Assembly (NCBI GenBank): GCA_030267565.1
Contig: BRXU01000013.1
Location: 2,768,001-2,832,000, forward strand
Direction of reading: 5' to 3'
Source: Pleodorina starrii
Taxonomy: Eukaryota > Chlorophyta > Chlorophyceae > Chlamydomonadales > Volvocaceae
Length of the DNA stretch: 64,000 bases
Numbering within the stretch: the first letter of the stretch is position 1; every line of letters starts with the position of its first letter. The notes below the pieces were generated by a model. The model was given only the letters and a program-made list of their open reading frames with translations. It did not search any database and had not been told where the DNA came from. Below are positions 1-12,100 of this stretch, piece after piece. The translations under genes were made by a program, and so were the position numbers.

Positions 1-817
1 GCAGGAGGGATGCGTGCACGTATGATTAACCAAAACGATACCAACAACGATTGGAAGTTGTTGTCTCCCACACATACTCCTACGCGTGCACCCTGCCCCC
101 CCCCGACTCCTGCTATCTCAACCGGTGCCCCGATACTGGAATACACACCCAGAACCTGTCAGAGCAAAGTGCACCGACCATGCAATCCTTGAGCAATCCA
201 TTTGAGCAAACCAAGGCCGTCTTGCAGAGCCATGCCCTATCCTCTATTCGTTAAAACGTTGAACATTGAAATGATGTGCTACTGCCGCTGTTAGCAACAA
301 ACCGCCATCAGCAGTGCACTACAATGCTATTGTACAAAAGCGCGTGAAGGAAAACAGGTAGCCGGTCGACTCGAAAGTAGCAATGTAGGAACGACCCACC
401 CATGTACATATAGCAGACGCAACAGGGCGGTGAACCAGCAAACGAATGCCTTGTGCCACCCTCTGGATAAGCCAACGTGCACGGCCGGCCGCTGTCGGCG
501 TCCCAACACCTCAGCGTACCGTGGCTCAGCAATGGAGCCCTTGCCTAAATGTCTCGTTCCAAAACGATTGCGGTCTACAAATGGTACAATACTGCCATGC
601 GATGCGCATTCTGATGTTCCTGCCCTTCCGCCTCAGCTACCGTATCTTGAACAATTCGGCTTGCGCTGCGTCCTGCGTCGGCACTGCGGTGCGTATCACA
701 AGCCATATCCTTTGGCTCCGGCCGCAATACATCGCCGCGTCATCTTTTACGAGCTGGCTGGTGTAGTCCTGGCAACATGTATGTGCGGCCGACCAACGGC
801 ATGCTGGTGGAGCCTCC
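1..817. other. Flank with no supported gene
   Basis: Nothing here resembles a known protein on either strand. It lies downstream of the RPS27 stop codon, so the part next to 817 should be its 3' UTR. I see no TTACA (a minus-strand TGTAA polyadenylation signal), so the transcript end is not located. Long open frames exist, for example 430-1386 on the plus strand, but they overlap the real RPS27 exons antisense. Confidence 0.5.
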
Positions 818-1552
818 TCAGTCATTCTTCCGGCGGAAGCTGGTGCCCTCTGAGAGCCTGTCGAGGGGGCCAAGGGGACAAAGGGTCAATGCGAGTCTGC
901 AGCTACCGGTGCGTCGAAGAAATACTGCAAGACCCAACTCCGTCCGGCATGACCTGCCTTTCAACGATGCACTTGTCAGCATCAACGCATAGCAACAGTG
1001 CATGCGGATGGGCTGCTAATACCGTACACAGGCTTCCGTCCCCCCGACCCAGGAACCGGCATGGCCATGGAGTGGTGGATAGGTATCTCAAGCCGGGGCT
1101 ACCCGGGCCAGGCGACGTTCTGGATACGGTGTCGGAAGCGGTACCCACTTTGTGCGCACGCAGCATGGCCTCCAACCGCAACGCTACGACAAGGGTCTCA
1201 CGGCATCGTCTCCCAAGACATGTCCACGTCTCCCAACGTTGCTTCAGAGCTAGAATGATTTTCGCGTGGAGGCGCGCTCTATGGCACGCAAGAGCTTTGT
1301 ATGAGTTCCGAAAATCCGCGCAAGTCCCTACCGTGCCTTTCCACCCGTCGGCTGCGCCAGCACGGATGCACAGGCAGAGCAGGTAACCACTTGCTGGGAG
1401 TGGGAAAAGACCGTCGAAATGGTGAAGCAGCCCTGGCACTTGACGTCCATAAAGTAGGAGTTGGGGCTTTGCACAAGCCGCTTCCGCTTGTGTCGCCTGG
1501 CCTCTAGCGCTGCCGGAGGGTTCAAGAGGTCGTAATCCTGTTGCAGAACCAT
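818..1552 (-). CDS. RPS27: 40S ribosomal protein eS27 (RPS27), two exons
   Basis: Small-subunit cytosolic ribosomal protein with a zinc ribbon. Exon 1 is 1552-1332 and exon 2 is 857-818, joined in phase 2 through a 474-bp GT-AG intron, giving 86 residues, the normal eS27 length. The protein starts [13 protein letters not shown]. It carries the family block [16 protein letters not shown] and a zinc-binding C-X2-C-X14-C-X2-C, then QPTGGKAR. The second exon restores the conserved tail [12 protein letters not shown]. Small departures from the usual tail (LSEGTS for LTEGCS) and in the second Cys pair are substitutions, not breaks. The ATG at 1552 was chosen because it gives the expected N-terminus. 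It is divergent from MAK16. Identity is secure; the only uncertainty is unseen UTR introns. Confidence 0.95.
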
Positions 1553-1910
1553 GTTTGTAGAGTAGACTTGGCAAAGATCTAATTTGGCTCGGGGGGGATA
1601 GCCTTTCCAGTTAGGCCACCGGAAGGCACTAGAATTGTTCACATGAAGCAACACTAAGAGGTATACACTCTTAAGCTCGAGCGCGCTTTGTGACAACGAG
1701 GACGCACCGTACGGCACAATCCCGACACAAGACAAAAGGCTTGATCATGTGAAGAAGGGTAAACCATTTGTACCATTTTGCCTCAAAGCAAGTAAGGAAG
1801 CGCATAGCAATTTAATCTTTCAGTCCAAGTGGTGTTGAGGCACGGTTTTCTATTTGGTATCGGTCTTACGCCAGTGGGGACGGAGGCATCGTGCTGGGCC
1901 TTTTTAAAAA
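1553..1910. promoter_or_regulatory. Shared divergent promoter region of RPS27 and MAK16
   Basis: The 358 bp between the RPS27 start codon (minus strand) and the MAK16 start codon (plus strand) must hold both 5' UTRs and at least the core promoters. The segment is less GC-rich than the surrounding genes. A short A-rich run lies just before the MAK16 ATG. I see no clear TATA box. The bidirectional role is inferred from geometry, not from a recognised motif. Confidence 0.6.
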
Positions 1911-4900
1911 ATGCAGCACGATGAGGTTATTTGGCAGGTAATTGCGGTCCTACCTCTCGGCGGCGGCGGCGGGTGGTTGCGACCGGCAAGGCTGCTCCGC
2001 CGTCGGGAGCCCCGTCTGCCGGTGCTCTGGCCCTATCGACAATTTCAGTATGCGGAGGTGGTTGACCGTAGGCCTCGTTGCATTCCTCTGCGCCGTGCAG
2101 GTAATAGGGCACGTCAATTGCAGCTTTAGAGCAAAAACCCAGACTCAGAATTTCTGCCGCAACGAGTACAATGTCACCGGGCTGTGCAATCGAAGCTCGT
2201 GCCCGCTAGCGAATAGTCGCTACGCGACCATTAAGGAGGAGAACGGGAGATGCTATCTCCTCTTGAAAACGATAGAGCGGGCACACTCCCCCAAGAACTT
2301 ATGGCAGAAGATTCGCCTCAAAAAGAACTATGCGGCGGCTCTGGAGCAGATGGACCAACATCTTCAATACTGGCCCAAGTTCCTAGTGCACAAGAACAAG
2401 CAGCGCTTCACGAAAATCACGCAGTACCTCATACGCATGCGGCGGCTGGAGGTGAAAGCGCGGCCCAAGCTAGTGGGTATCAACCGCAAGTAAGTGCCGG
2501 TCTGCGGCTGGGGGGCGTGGGCCAGGGGCTGTTGAGCAGGGTGGGTACGGCGCTGGACAAACGGCGCACCCGTACTCGGTTTGCGGATGCCATGCGTCAT
2601 GTTGTCGGGAGGCTCAGGTAGTTTCGTTTGTCGCTATTACTCCCGCGCCTGCACCGATTGACGCTGCCCTGGGTCGGAGGGGGCCTATTTAGGCTCTCAG
2701 ATGCGCGCATGACGGGGCCGCCCGACGTGCTGGAGCTGCTGGACGCGTCTTTTAGACACTCGTGCGCTCTTCGTTCTGATCCAATTATGAGTCCATCGTG
2801 GTAGACCCACCACAGCAGCAGCAGCTGTCAAGTGTGGATGGAATACTCTCAGGACGCTCGTTCCTGTCCGGCTGGCTGGTGCTGTCTGGCCTGGTTGCGC
2901 CTTCATCGCCCTGGTGGTACCAGTATCTGCGGCAGTGTGCGGCCAGCTTTCCCGTTGGCTCCAACCGTTCAAATGATGCTTCGGAATTTGCGCACCAAAG
3001 GGGATGGGCCGCGCATATCATCATATCACCGCGTCACGTAGGAGCGGACTTCGCTCACATCTGGCCCCGACACTTTGCGCCCCCGACACTTTGCGCCGAG
3101 CGCCGATGGCATGGTATGACGGTAACCTCGAGCCATCTTGTCCTGTGCTGCACGCGCCGTATTCGCGTGTCACCCGCCCCTTCAGGCTCGAGAAGGTGGA
3201 GCGGAAGCGCGAGGCGAAGGCGGAGGCGGCGGCGCACCTTGAGAAGTCGATTGAGTCGGAGCTGCTCAAGCGGTTGCAGGTGGGCTCTTCGGGGCGGGCC
3301 CCGGCCGGCGCCATCGTTGTCGCGACCCGGGGGAGTGAGTCGGATCCGGGCTCCCGGAGGCAGTCGGCCGTGCGTCCTAGGGAGCGGGCGGAGCGTGGGT
3401 GCCGCCTGCGACCTGCGAGAGTTAACGGTGTCTCACAGGTGGTGGCCTCCCGCCCCCGTCATTCGCGTCCATTTCCCCTTTATAACAGAGCGGTACGTAC
3501 GGCGACATCTACAACTTCCCGCTGGCCCAGTACGAAAAGGTGCTGGACAGTCAGGAGGTCAAGGAGACGGAGCGCGAGGAGGAGGAGGAGCTGGACGGGG
3601 AGGAGTTCGTGGCTGGGGACGAGGACGACGACGACGACGAGGAGGAGGAGGTGAGGGCGCGGATTCGTGCGGCGTGGTGCGGTACGGTGGGGTTCAGACA
3701 TAGATAGTACAACGACGCTACGTCTTGAAGGGCAGATGGACACCCAGTCCGGTGCATCCGCACAGGCAATGTGAAGTCCGCGTGCGGGTGCGGTTGAACA
3801 GCCTGTTGGCGGCTACGGCGGGATTGCACCATCAGGATGATTGCCGTCAGGGGCGGCTTTGCGCGGTGAGCCGTACACGACACAGTCGTCTGCGCCGAGG
3901 GTCGCCCTTTCTCCAAGGGACCCGTGGTCAAGGAGCGGGATGGCTCGCATACGCGTGTGCCGCACTCTTTGATGTCGTCTTGGGAGCTCTGCTCTGTCTG
4001 GTGGTAGCGCCGCCGATGAAGCACATGGCGACGATGTCTGCACCTTGCACCCGCTCAGAAAATGTCCCGCACATAGGACGCCGCACCTTCCCAGTTACGT
4101 AGGGTTACCGTTATGTCGCATTAAGGACATGGCGTGCCACGTTGGCTCCGTACCGATTCTGGGACGGCGGCGTGCCCCTCTGGGGCAATCACCAGGCGGC
4201 CTTTTCCCTCCCCGGCCGCCTGGTCGCCCGCCGTCCTAAAGCACGGAAGCGATGTGACAATCGTCGGCTAGGAGCCGTACCGTGGCTCAGTCGACACGCA
4301 TCCGTCGCGCATTCATGCGCCTGTCGCATCATACGCACGTTTGTTCATGGCGTGCCACGTTGGCACAGTGCTGATTCTGGGGCGGCGGCATGTCCCTCTG
4401 GGGCGATCACCAGGTGTCCTTTTCCCTCCCCGGCCGCCTGGTCGCCCCGCCGTCCTAAAGCACGGAAGCGATGTGACAATCGTCGGCTAGGAGCCGTACC
4501 GTGGCTCAGTCGACACGCATCCGTCGCACACTCATGCGTTCCGTCGCATCATACGCACTTCATAGTCGTCGCTTTCCGGCCGTTGCTGTCCGGCCGTTGC
4601 GGGGCGCTGTGCGTTGGGGCTGTCGTGCTCCCCCGCGTGCGCCACTGCGGTTGTGCGGCTGGAAGCAAGGAGCGGCTTCCCCCATCTGGGTTGACGTGGG
4701 GGGTCGGCGGTGTGTTGTAGGGAGGTGGGGAGCGCCGACTGCGACATGTTTGAAGTGCAGGTCTGCGAAGGGGCTCCGGTTGCGCTGAGCCGCCGCACAC
4801 TCGATGTGGGGTCGGGCGGGGAGGCTCGGGCTAGGGCTCGGAGTATAGGCCTGTCTCCCCTCTCCGCGCGCAGAAGCCTTCGTTTACCCATAATGATTTG

Positions 4901-6325
4901 TTAAACAGAGCAGGACAAGGCATCTTGCCATCAGCACGGTTTGGGAGGTGGCCCTCCGCCTTCTCGGTGGGGGCCCCTCGGCGGCTGTCTCCCAGTGTGC
5001 CGCCGGGGCACCGACCAGGCCTCCCTTGACATCGAACCCACAGCGGCGTGACAATCGTCGGCCGCGGTGATGCTACCGTGGCGCGGCCAACACGCATCCG
5101 TCGTACATGGGCTTGCAATCAAACCACCACCACCCCGAAACGCCTGCGCGTGTCATCCTCTCGTCGTCGGCCCAAGGTTGGTTCCTTATAAGCGGTCCGC
5201 CCGCCGCTTAATTCGGGATCCCTTTTTTCTTTTTAGTAATCCGATTTTTCTTACGGAGTAATCCGTTTTGAACCACCTCCCCGCACTGCAATCTCCGCCG
5301 CAGATTGAGTATCTGGACGATGACGAGGTCCAGCTGGACGAGGAGGACATGGAGGACTGGGATGAGGAGGGGGACGTCGCGGAAGGGGACGAGGACGACG
5401 ACGAGGAGGACGATGGCGATGACGATGAGGAGGAGGGCGGCTCGGACGTCGAGGAGGACGACCAGGAGGTACGCAGGACGGGAGGGACGGACAGACGGGG
5501 GAAAGCGAGGAAAGAGGAAAGCCTGAGCGCAGCACGAGGCAGGTCTCGGAGCCTGAGCGCAGCACGAGGAAAGCCTGAGCGCAGCATGTCGATGCAAGAG
5601 CAGTCTCTAGATAGATTGCTGGGGGATGCGGTTTGCGGATGCGCCGGGCGCTGCGGGGCAGGGTAAAGGGTCGCTGCGCGGCTGGGTCGATACAGCTGGG
5701 GAGACGCGCCTCCCCTTCGTGACGGGGCGGCGCCGTGCGGGTTTCGTGGCGTGCGGTGCTGCTTCCGGTTGTCTGCGCACCAACTTCGAAGACCAGTGTG
5801 CCTGGTTTCTTCAGGACGAGCGTTTGGTGCGGCAAGAGGTGAAGGAGTAATGGATGGCCGTTCTCGGTTGTCCGCATGTGTGGAGGCGGTTTGCTGGATC
5901 ACACCTTTGGTTCCACCTCCAGTGCCCGCTCGCCGCCTGGGGGCCGTTCACGCTGAATGGAACCTTGCCGGCGGTTGGGGGCCAGGCTGGCGCTCCTGCC
6001 TGTAATGATCAGCCCCAGCTTTTCCCAATTGGGGTTTGCTTACCTAATTTTCCCTCGCCTACCCGTCTTGCCTGTGAAGCAGCCGAGTACGTCTGGGGGC
6101 GAGGACGGCAGCGGCGACGACGACGACGTAGGGGCGGGCTCGGACCAGGAGCCGTCGCCTTCCCGGAAGCGGAAGGCGCAGCCGCCTCGGGTGCCTGGGC
6201 GAGGAGCGGGGGTGGCGGCCGGCAAGGCGGCCGCCGCGGCCGGGAGAAAGCCGGTTAAGCGGCGGCGTCAGCAGCTGGAGATCGAGTACGAGGAGGAGCG
6301 GGTGCAGAACCGTGACTTGAACTGA
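1911..6325 (+). CDS. MAK16: MAK16, 60S ribosome biogenesis factor, six exons
   Basis: Nucleolar factor needed for 27S pre-rRNA processing and 60S assembly. Exons are 1911-1937, 2101-2489, 3186-3279, 3489-3650, 5304-5468 and 6083-6325, all phase-compatible, encoding 359 residues. Residues 1-9 (MQHDEVIWQ) are the family N-terminus. Exon 2 holds the Cys cluster in [19 protein letters not shown], then [18 protein letters not shown] and [14 protein letters not shown]. Exon 3 is a charged helix ending [11 protein letters not shown], and exon 4 begins [11 protein letters not shown], the Mak16-domain hallmark. The C-terminal third is a very acidic Asp/Glu tract with a final basic stretch (KPVKRRRQQ) that could be nuclear or nucleolar targeting. 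The fourth intron (3651-5303) is unusually long and holds a tandem duplication. The acidic tract is longer than in most homologues. The exact boundaries of exons 5 and 6 are the least certain. Confidence 0.93.
4131..4566. repeat. Tandem duplication (about 218 bp) in MAK16 intron 4
   Basis: The segment starting ggcgtgccacgttggc at 4131 recurs from 4349 with few differences, ending at the cgcatcatacgcact region. A third, more diverged partial copy of the unit's second half (tgacaatcgtcgg through cacgcatccgtcg) lies at about 5045-5110. No reading frame is kept across the copies, so this is non-coding. Confidence 0.85.
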
Positions 6326-6444
6326 AGTGCGCATTCACTGTCGTTACGAGAGCGTTGAGTGTGTGTGAATGTGAATGCGGCCGGGAATTGTACAGGTCGA
6401 CGGTTCTTTTATTTCGAAGTCGATGGGTGGATGGTTGGCTGCCT

Positions 6445-6449
6445 TGTAA
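6445..6449 (+). terminator. MAK16: TGTAA polyadenylation signal of MAK16
   Basis: TGTAA, the usual chlorophyte polyadenylation signal, lies 120 bp after the MAK16 stop codon. The match to the motif is seen; its use is inferred. Confidence 0.6.
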
Positions 6450-9143
6450 CAGCCAATCGATGAACTGCGGAGTAGTATGCGGGTTTGCGGTTTCGGCGGC
6501 AGAGGAGGTGCAGAATTCGTGTGGTACGGTGCTGCTGGCTGTATGCATGGTGGATTGAGGATGTGCGGGTCGGCAGGCAAGTGGGTGAGTGGGTTGCAGT
6601 GAGCGTCTAGCGGAGGCGTGAGGACGGGGAAGCGGCGTGGTGGCGAGCGAAACGCCAGCGGGTTGCTTCCTAATGTGGCAGGGTTTCCTATTTTGGCTTG
6701 CTGAAGGTTGGAAGTGGGGCTGCAAGGTGTCCTTGCAAGACCGATGCGACATGCGAGGTCTTTGTGGCCGGGGGGTGAACATGCCACCGACGCGCATGTG
6801 ACTGAATGGGATTGGGGGGTCGTACCTGGCGTGACGTGGTTGGACGTTGTTGGACGCATTTAGGCACGTGGACAGCGGAAGATTGCGGTTTTCCTTCGTA
6901 CGCCCGGTGAAGGCGGCTTCTACAGTGACGGCCTTTGGTCCAAGGTTCGACAAGCGCGGTCGACGAGCGAGGGCTGAAACGTACTCGAATGCGACGTGCT
7001 CAGGCCATTGATGTGGCTCCCAATCACGAAGCGGCCATTACGAGGACAGTAAGGGGAGGCTCTCGGGCACCTCGTAAGAGTCGTCCTGTGCGGGGCAAGT
7101 ACCTGGAATGCTTGGAATGCTCAGGCCTTCCGAACATTGCGTGTTACATCTCCCGGGCGTTTCGACAACTTCAAACCCGCTTGCGCTGCGCATGCATGCG
7201 ACTCAGTCGCTCGTATTCAAAATGGCTCAGGACCGACAACCGAGCCTCTCTTCGATTTGCGCGTGTTAAACATCAGAAACGATTTGGAGAAAACGTCGGT
7301 GTCGAAAACGAAGTGGCAGGAAGGCTACGAAAAGTGTGACGGTTCCTGCTACGACAAGTGTGACAGTACCGGAGAGTAACTGCTGCGTCCAATGCACAGG
7401 CAAGCAATGGGACGTCCTGTGGGTACGAAATTAGCTCACAAGTGTGTACAGGGGCTGCTCTGCTTGAGCAGAAAAAACCTGATGTCCTGCCTTCTCGAGG
7501 CGTCCACCCGACCAACGGACGCATCCCGACTGGAGATAAAACCCAAACCCGAAAGCTGGTGCCCTGCCGGTGTCCTCCACTGAGGGGCTGGTTGTAAGTT
7601 CCGCGGGTGCACGTCCGGTGCCAGAGATGCCTTGCCTGCTCATGATCCCTCTTCCAGTTCTCGACCTACCGTTGACCCTTTCCACCTTCAATTGCGAATA
7701 CGCAGTTCATGCATCGGCTCGGTTTCGTCGAACCTGTCGTTGGGCCCTTGGTGTCGAGTGGTGTCGAGTGCAAAAGTAACGCCTCGGCGTCGCCCTGACC
7801 TCCACTGATACGGTAGCAGCACAGAGCCCTCGAGTACAGGGGCCGACCGTGTCTGAAGTTTTGGCCCTGCACATGCACGGCTTAGCGGGCACGGTGGGGA
7901 ACCGCGAAACAATTGAATCAGGAGAGGTTTCCCCCCCAAACCAAACATAGGTACTGTCGTACTGCAGACGTCCTCCAGGTTCAGGGCTAGGAAGGCGGGG
8001 GTTCAGTGGCTGGGGCAGGATTTGGGCTGGTGGACAGCAGTACAGGGAGGTGCTGGCTGCTGGGGGCCAATATACGGAGGATAAAATGAAGGGGTGGTCA
8101 GGCGGGGCAGGCACGAGGCCTACCAAAGTACCGATCGGCTCATCTAGTCCCGATGGATCAACCTATTGTGGCGAAACTGCGCGTAAGATCACCGCTGGCG
8201 TGAAAGCCTGAGTTCCGGGCACCGAACCGGGCCCAGGCCAGCCCAGGCAGTGGTAGCTTACGCAGCTGATTGCCAGGCAGAACGCGCCATGATTCCTCAG
8301 CAAGCGCTTTTGCAGAAACAAATTGTTTTATGCCATGGCAAGAAGTTGCAACGCGCAGCGATTCCGTTCAGCACGATTCTGTACAGGTCTGTACAATGTG
8401 GTGCCCAATAAGGCGATGCGTAACGCTGCGTAACCTGCTGTCCCTTGCATAGGCTACCACGTTCTGCATATAATCAGCTACATTTCTGTCGTAGACGGCC
8501 GTTGTGGCGGTGTTTCGGTCCGATGTACCGAAAAAGTTACGTGAAATGGTTACAGCTCCGACTCGCACAGGCGCGCCTTAATTCGCCTGAGAAAATTCTG
8601 AATTCACACAGTTCTCCGCCAATGATTAAGTTTGACATTTATCCTATCGTGGCCATTACGTAGGGCTGGGATGCCCGGTGCACTAAAAAAAGCGCACTGC
8701 ACGTGATTTTGTAGTTAACAAACATTGGCGCCTGCATGTCGTTTTTTTGAATATTTGAGACAAATATTGAGACCACATCCTTCGGCCTATCGTGGGACAC
8801 ACGTTCATGAATGCCGCTCGCGGATTCATTGCGCCTGCTATGCTGCGCTGTTAGAAAGCCTGACGTAGACAGCTTTACGGAAGCCAAGGAAATTCATTGC
8901 GCACAACCTGTGCGACAGGGTCCTACCAGGGCATCGACCGTCGACTTGTCAAGCTCGCAGCTCCTATTCCAACTCCATTGTTCCGCACACACAGAGGGAT
9001 CATGGCTTTCTCGCATTGGTACATGCCTGTCAGCGTGCAAGCTTGCGCTGCACATAGCGGATGTGAGGTGAGGGCGCTCCGTTAAAGAGTACGTTTAGGT
9101 TCGTCTGTGCCGCACTGCCGCCTCAAAAGGACGCAAAACGACG
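6450..9143. other. Intergenic gap, no supported gene
   Basis: No frame on either strand resembles a known family or shows the GC-rich third positions of the neighbouring exons. Base composition is closer to even than in the genes. An AT-rich patch (attagagatatatat) lies further on, near 9515. The last part should contain the promoter and 5' UTR of the following kinase. Additional 5' exons of that kinase could hide here. Confidence 0.5.
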
Positions 9144-12100
9144 ATGACTCGCAGGCTCATGTTGTTCGGCGGCGAAACTCTTGCAGCTTGGGTCCTCACA
9201 GAGGTCGGCGGGGCGGTCCTCGCGGACGGATGGGGCAGGCTGTGCGGAGAGCTCGCCGATCAGGTGAGACGTGTCGTTGTCGTGCGCCCAATTTTCGCCG
9301 TCGCCACCAGGGGTGGACAATCCAACTGCGCCAATTGCAAAGGCCTCACGTAACCAGGATCGTGCCATGTAAAGAAGGCGGCCGGCTGCCGGTTGTTGTC
9401 GGCAGGCTGCTGCCTGCTGCCCGTGCCTCACCTCCGCGTCCGTACTTCCCATTCGTACCTTCTACATACCCGTACTCGCCACGAAAAACGTTGAGGATGC
9501 CCCTCCCGGCATTATATTAGAGATATATATCCATCTTCTCCACCAATATCCTGAGGGGGCAAATCCTCACAAACCAAATCGAACCATCCCAAACGGCGGG
9601 CAGGCGGATAGCATAGCCGTCATCCGAGACGCGCTGCGACCGGCGGGATGCTGGCTGTACGGCAGCCGCCCCGACCCGGCTGCCGTCGTGTGCCGCCCCT
9701 CCAACAAGCCGCTCCGGCTGGCGCCCGGCGAGCTGCTCGTCCTGCCTGTACGGCAAGGCTCCCGGCTGGCCGCCGCCCTGGTTCTTGGTTTCGGTGCCGG
9801 GTGCGACGGCAAGGACGCCTCGTCATCCGACCCCGACGGCACCACGACGCCTTCATCGACACCACCGCCGCGGCCGCCGCCGGCGTGTGGGACGAGGGTG
9901 CTGGATTCGATCCGCAAGCCGGAGTCGCTACGGCAGTTTGAGCCAGCTGACCTCGCGGACTTGCATCAGCTCGCACGCATCTTGGTCCTCGCAATTCTGG
10001 GAGCGGAGCCCAACCACGCACGCTTCTTGTCGAAAGTAAGGATGGGAGGGAACGAAGGGCACCCATCTCCTGATCCGGAAGGACAGGTTGCATCCATCAG
10101 CCCAGTCAGCGCACTCCTTGCTTGGCCAGCCGCCGCGCACAAGTGCAGGCTGAAAGCGAGGCAGGCAGCTTGGATTACCAACCTCCCATGCAAGCATCTA
10201 TCCGTTCAGAAAAACCTGGGAGGGAGGGAGGCAGGGCGGGGAGGGCGGGAGGGAGGGAGGCTGTCCGTAAACGCCATCCATTGCCCGGTGCGTCCACCAC
10301 CACCACCTTCACCTCCACCGCCACCTCCACCGCCACCTCCACCGCCACCTCCACCGCCACCTCTTGGCCCCCCTCCTCACGAACCCAGATCTCCCCAACC
10401 TCCACTTCAGCTGCCAGCCAGTCCGCCAGTCGGCCACTTTGGCCGCTGCTCTACCCTAAAACCCCAACCTCCGTCGCCTGCGTCCCTCCGCTGCGGCTTC
10501 CGCTCCACCACCACCCCGACGGCGGGGACCTCCGCAGGCCGCCGACCACCTAGGGCAGCTGCCCCTGTGCCAGAGCCTCTCCGGACTAATGGGCGGCCTA
10601 CTGGCCGCCACTCAGGAGCTCCTAGCGCTGCGCTTCTCCATCCAGTTACTCCCTGTCCTGGCGCTCACACACGGCGCCAGCGGCGGCGGCCGCGCCGTGC
10701 TGTTCACGCAGCGTGCCGCCGCCGGCGGCGCCGGCGCCGCCGCCCTGTCGTCGGCCCACCGCGGCGTCGGCGGCGGCGGTGACTCATTGCTGGAGACGTA
10801 CGCTTCCGTACAGTCGCTGTCGGCCCTGGCGGTCAGCTCCGCTGGTCCGCGCTCCACGACGCCGTACCGTACGGCAAGCGGTTTGAGCGTGCATGTGGAT
10901 CGGGCCAACAGTGTGACGGAGGGGGCATCACCCGGGGTGAAGGCGGTCAAGGTGGCGCTGCCAAACACGCTGCTGAGTGAGGCGCTCAGGTGCGGGTCGG
11001 TGGGTTGGTGGGTTGGTGGGTCGGTGGGTCGGCGGGTCGGTGGGTCGGCGCGTCGGTGGGTTGGCGGGTCGGTGGGTCGGTGGGTCGGCGGGTCGGCGGG
11101 TCGGCGGGTCGGCGGGTCGGCGGGTCGGTGGGTCGGTGGGTCGGTGGGTCGGTGGGTCGGCGCGTCGGTGGGTCGGTGGGTCGGCGGGTCGGTGGGTCGG
11201 CGGGTCGATGGGTTGGCGGGTCGGTGGGTCGGCGGGTCGGTGGGTCGGCGGGTCGGTGGGTCGGGGGGTCGGGGGGTCGGTGGGTCGGGGGGTAGGTGGG
11301 TCGGCGGGTCGGCGCGTCGGTGGGTCGGTGGGTCGGCGGGTCGGTGGGTCGGTGGGTCGGCGGATCGGTGGGTCGGCGCGTCGGTGGGTCGGTGGGTCGG
11401 TGGGTCGGCGGGTCGGTGGGTCGGTGGGTCGGCGCGTCGGTGGGTCGGTGGGTCGGTGGGTCGGTGGGTCGGTGGGTCGGCGGGTCGAGGGTCGGGGGGT
11501 CGGTGGGTCGGCGGGTCGGTGGGTCGGTGGGTCGGTGGGTCGGTGGGTCGGCGGGTCGGCGCGTCGGTGGGTCGGTGGGTCGGTGGGTCGGCGGGTCGGT
11601 GGGTCGGTGGGTCGGCGGGTCGGTGGGTCGGCGGGTGGGTGGGTCGGTGGGTCGGTGGGTCGGTGGGTCGGTGGGTCGGCGGGTCGGTGGGTCGGTGGGT
11701 CGGCGGGTCGGCGCGTCGGTGGGTCGGTTGGTCGGCGAGGGGGACTCGGTGACGCGGAGTAGAGGATGGCCCGGTGCTTGCTGTGAGTTGAGGTGCGTGT
11801 TGCGGTCGGTGGGCGCGGACCCTCTGTCCCTCTCCCTCTCCCTCTGCAACCGGCACCAACTTCGCACCATGGCAGATAGCACCTATGCAATCCCGCTCCC
11901 TCCCGCTCGCACGGCGCCCCGGCGCCCTCACCACTCCTCAGGGCGAGATCGGGCTCGGCGGCGCTGGGAAGCGGCGGCGGCGGCGACGGCGGCGGCGGCG
12001 CCTTCACCTCATACGGGCAGCAGCAGCAGCAGCAGGAGTCCCAGCAACCGCAACAGCAACAGCGCTTCAGCAGCCTGATTCTCCGCAACGCCGGCGGCTT

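Noticed and set aside
430..1574. 318-codon plus-strand and 223-codon minus-strand frames at the left edge
   Set aside because: They overlap the exons and intron of RPS27 in wrong frames or strands and match nothing.
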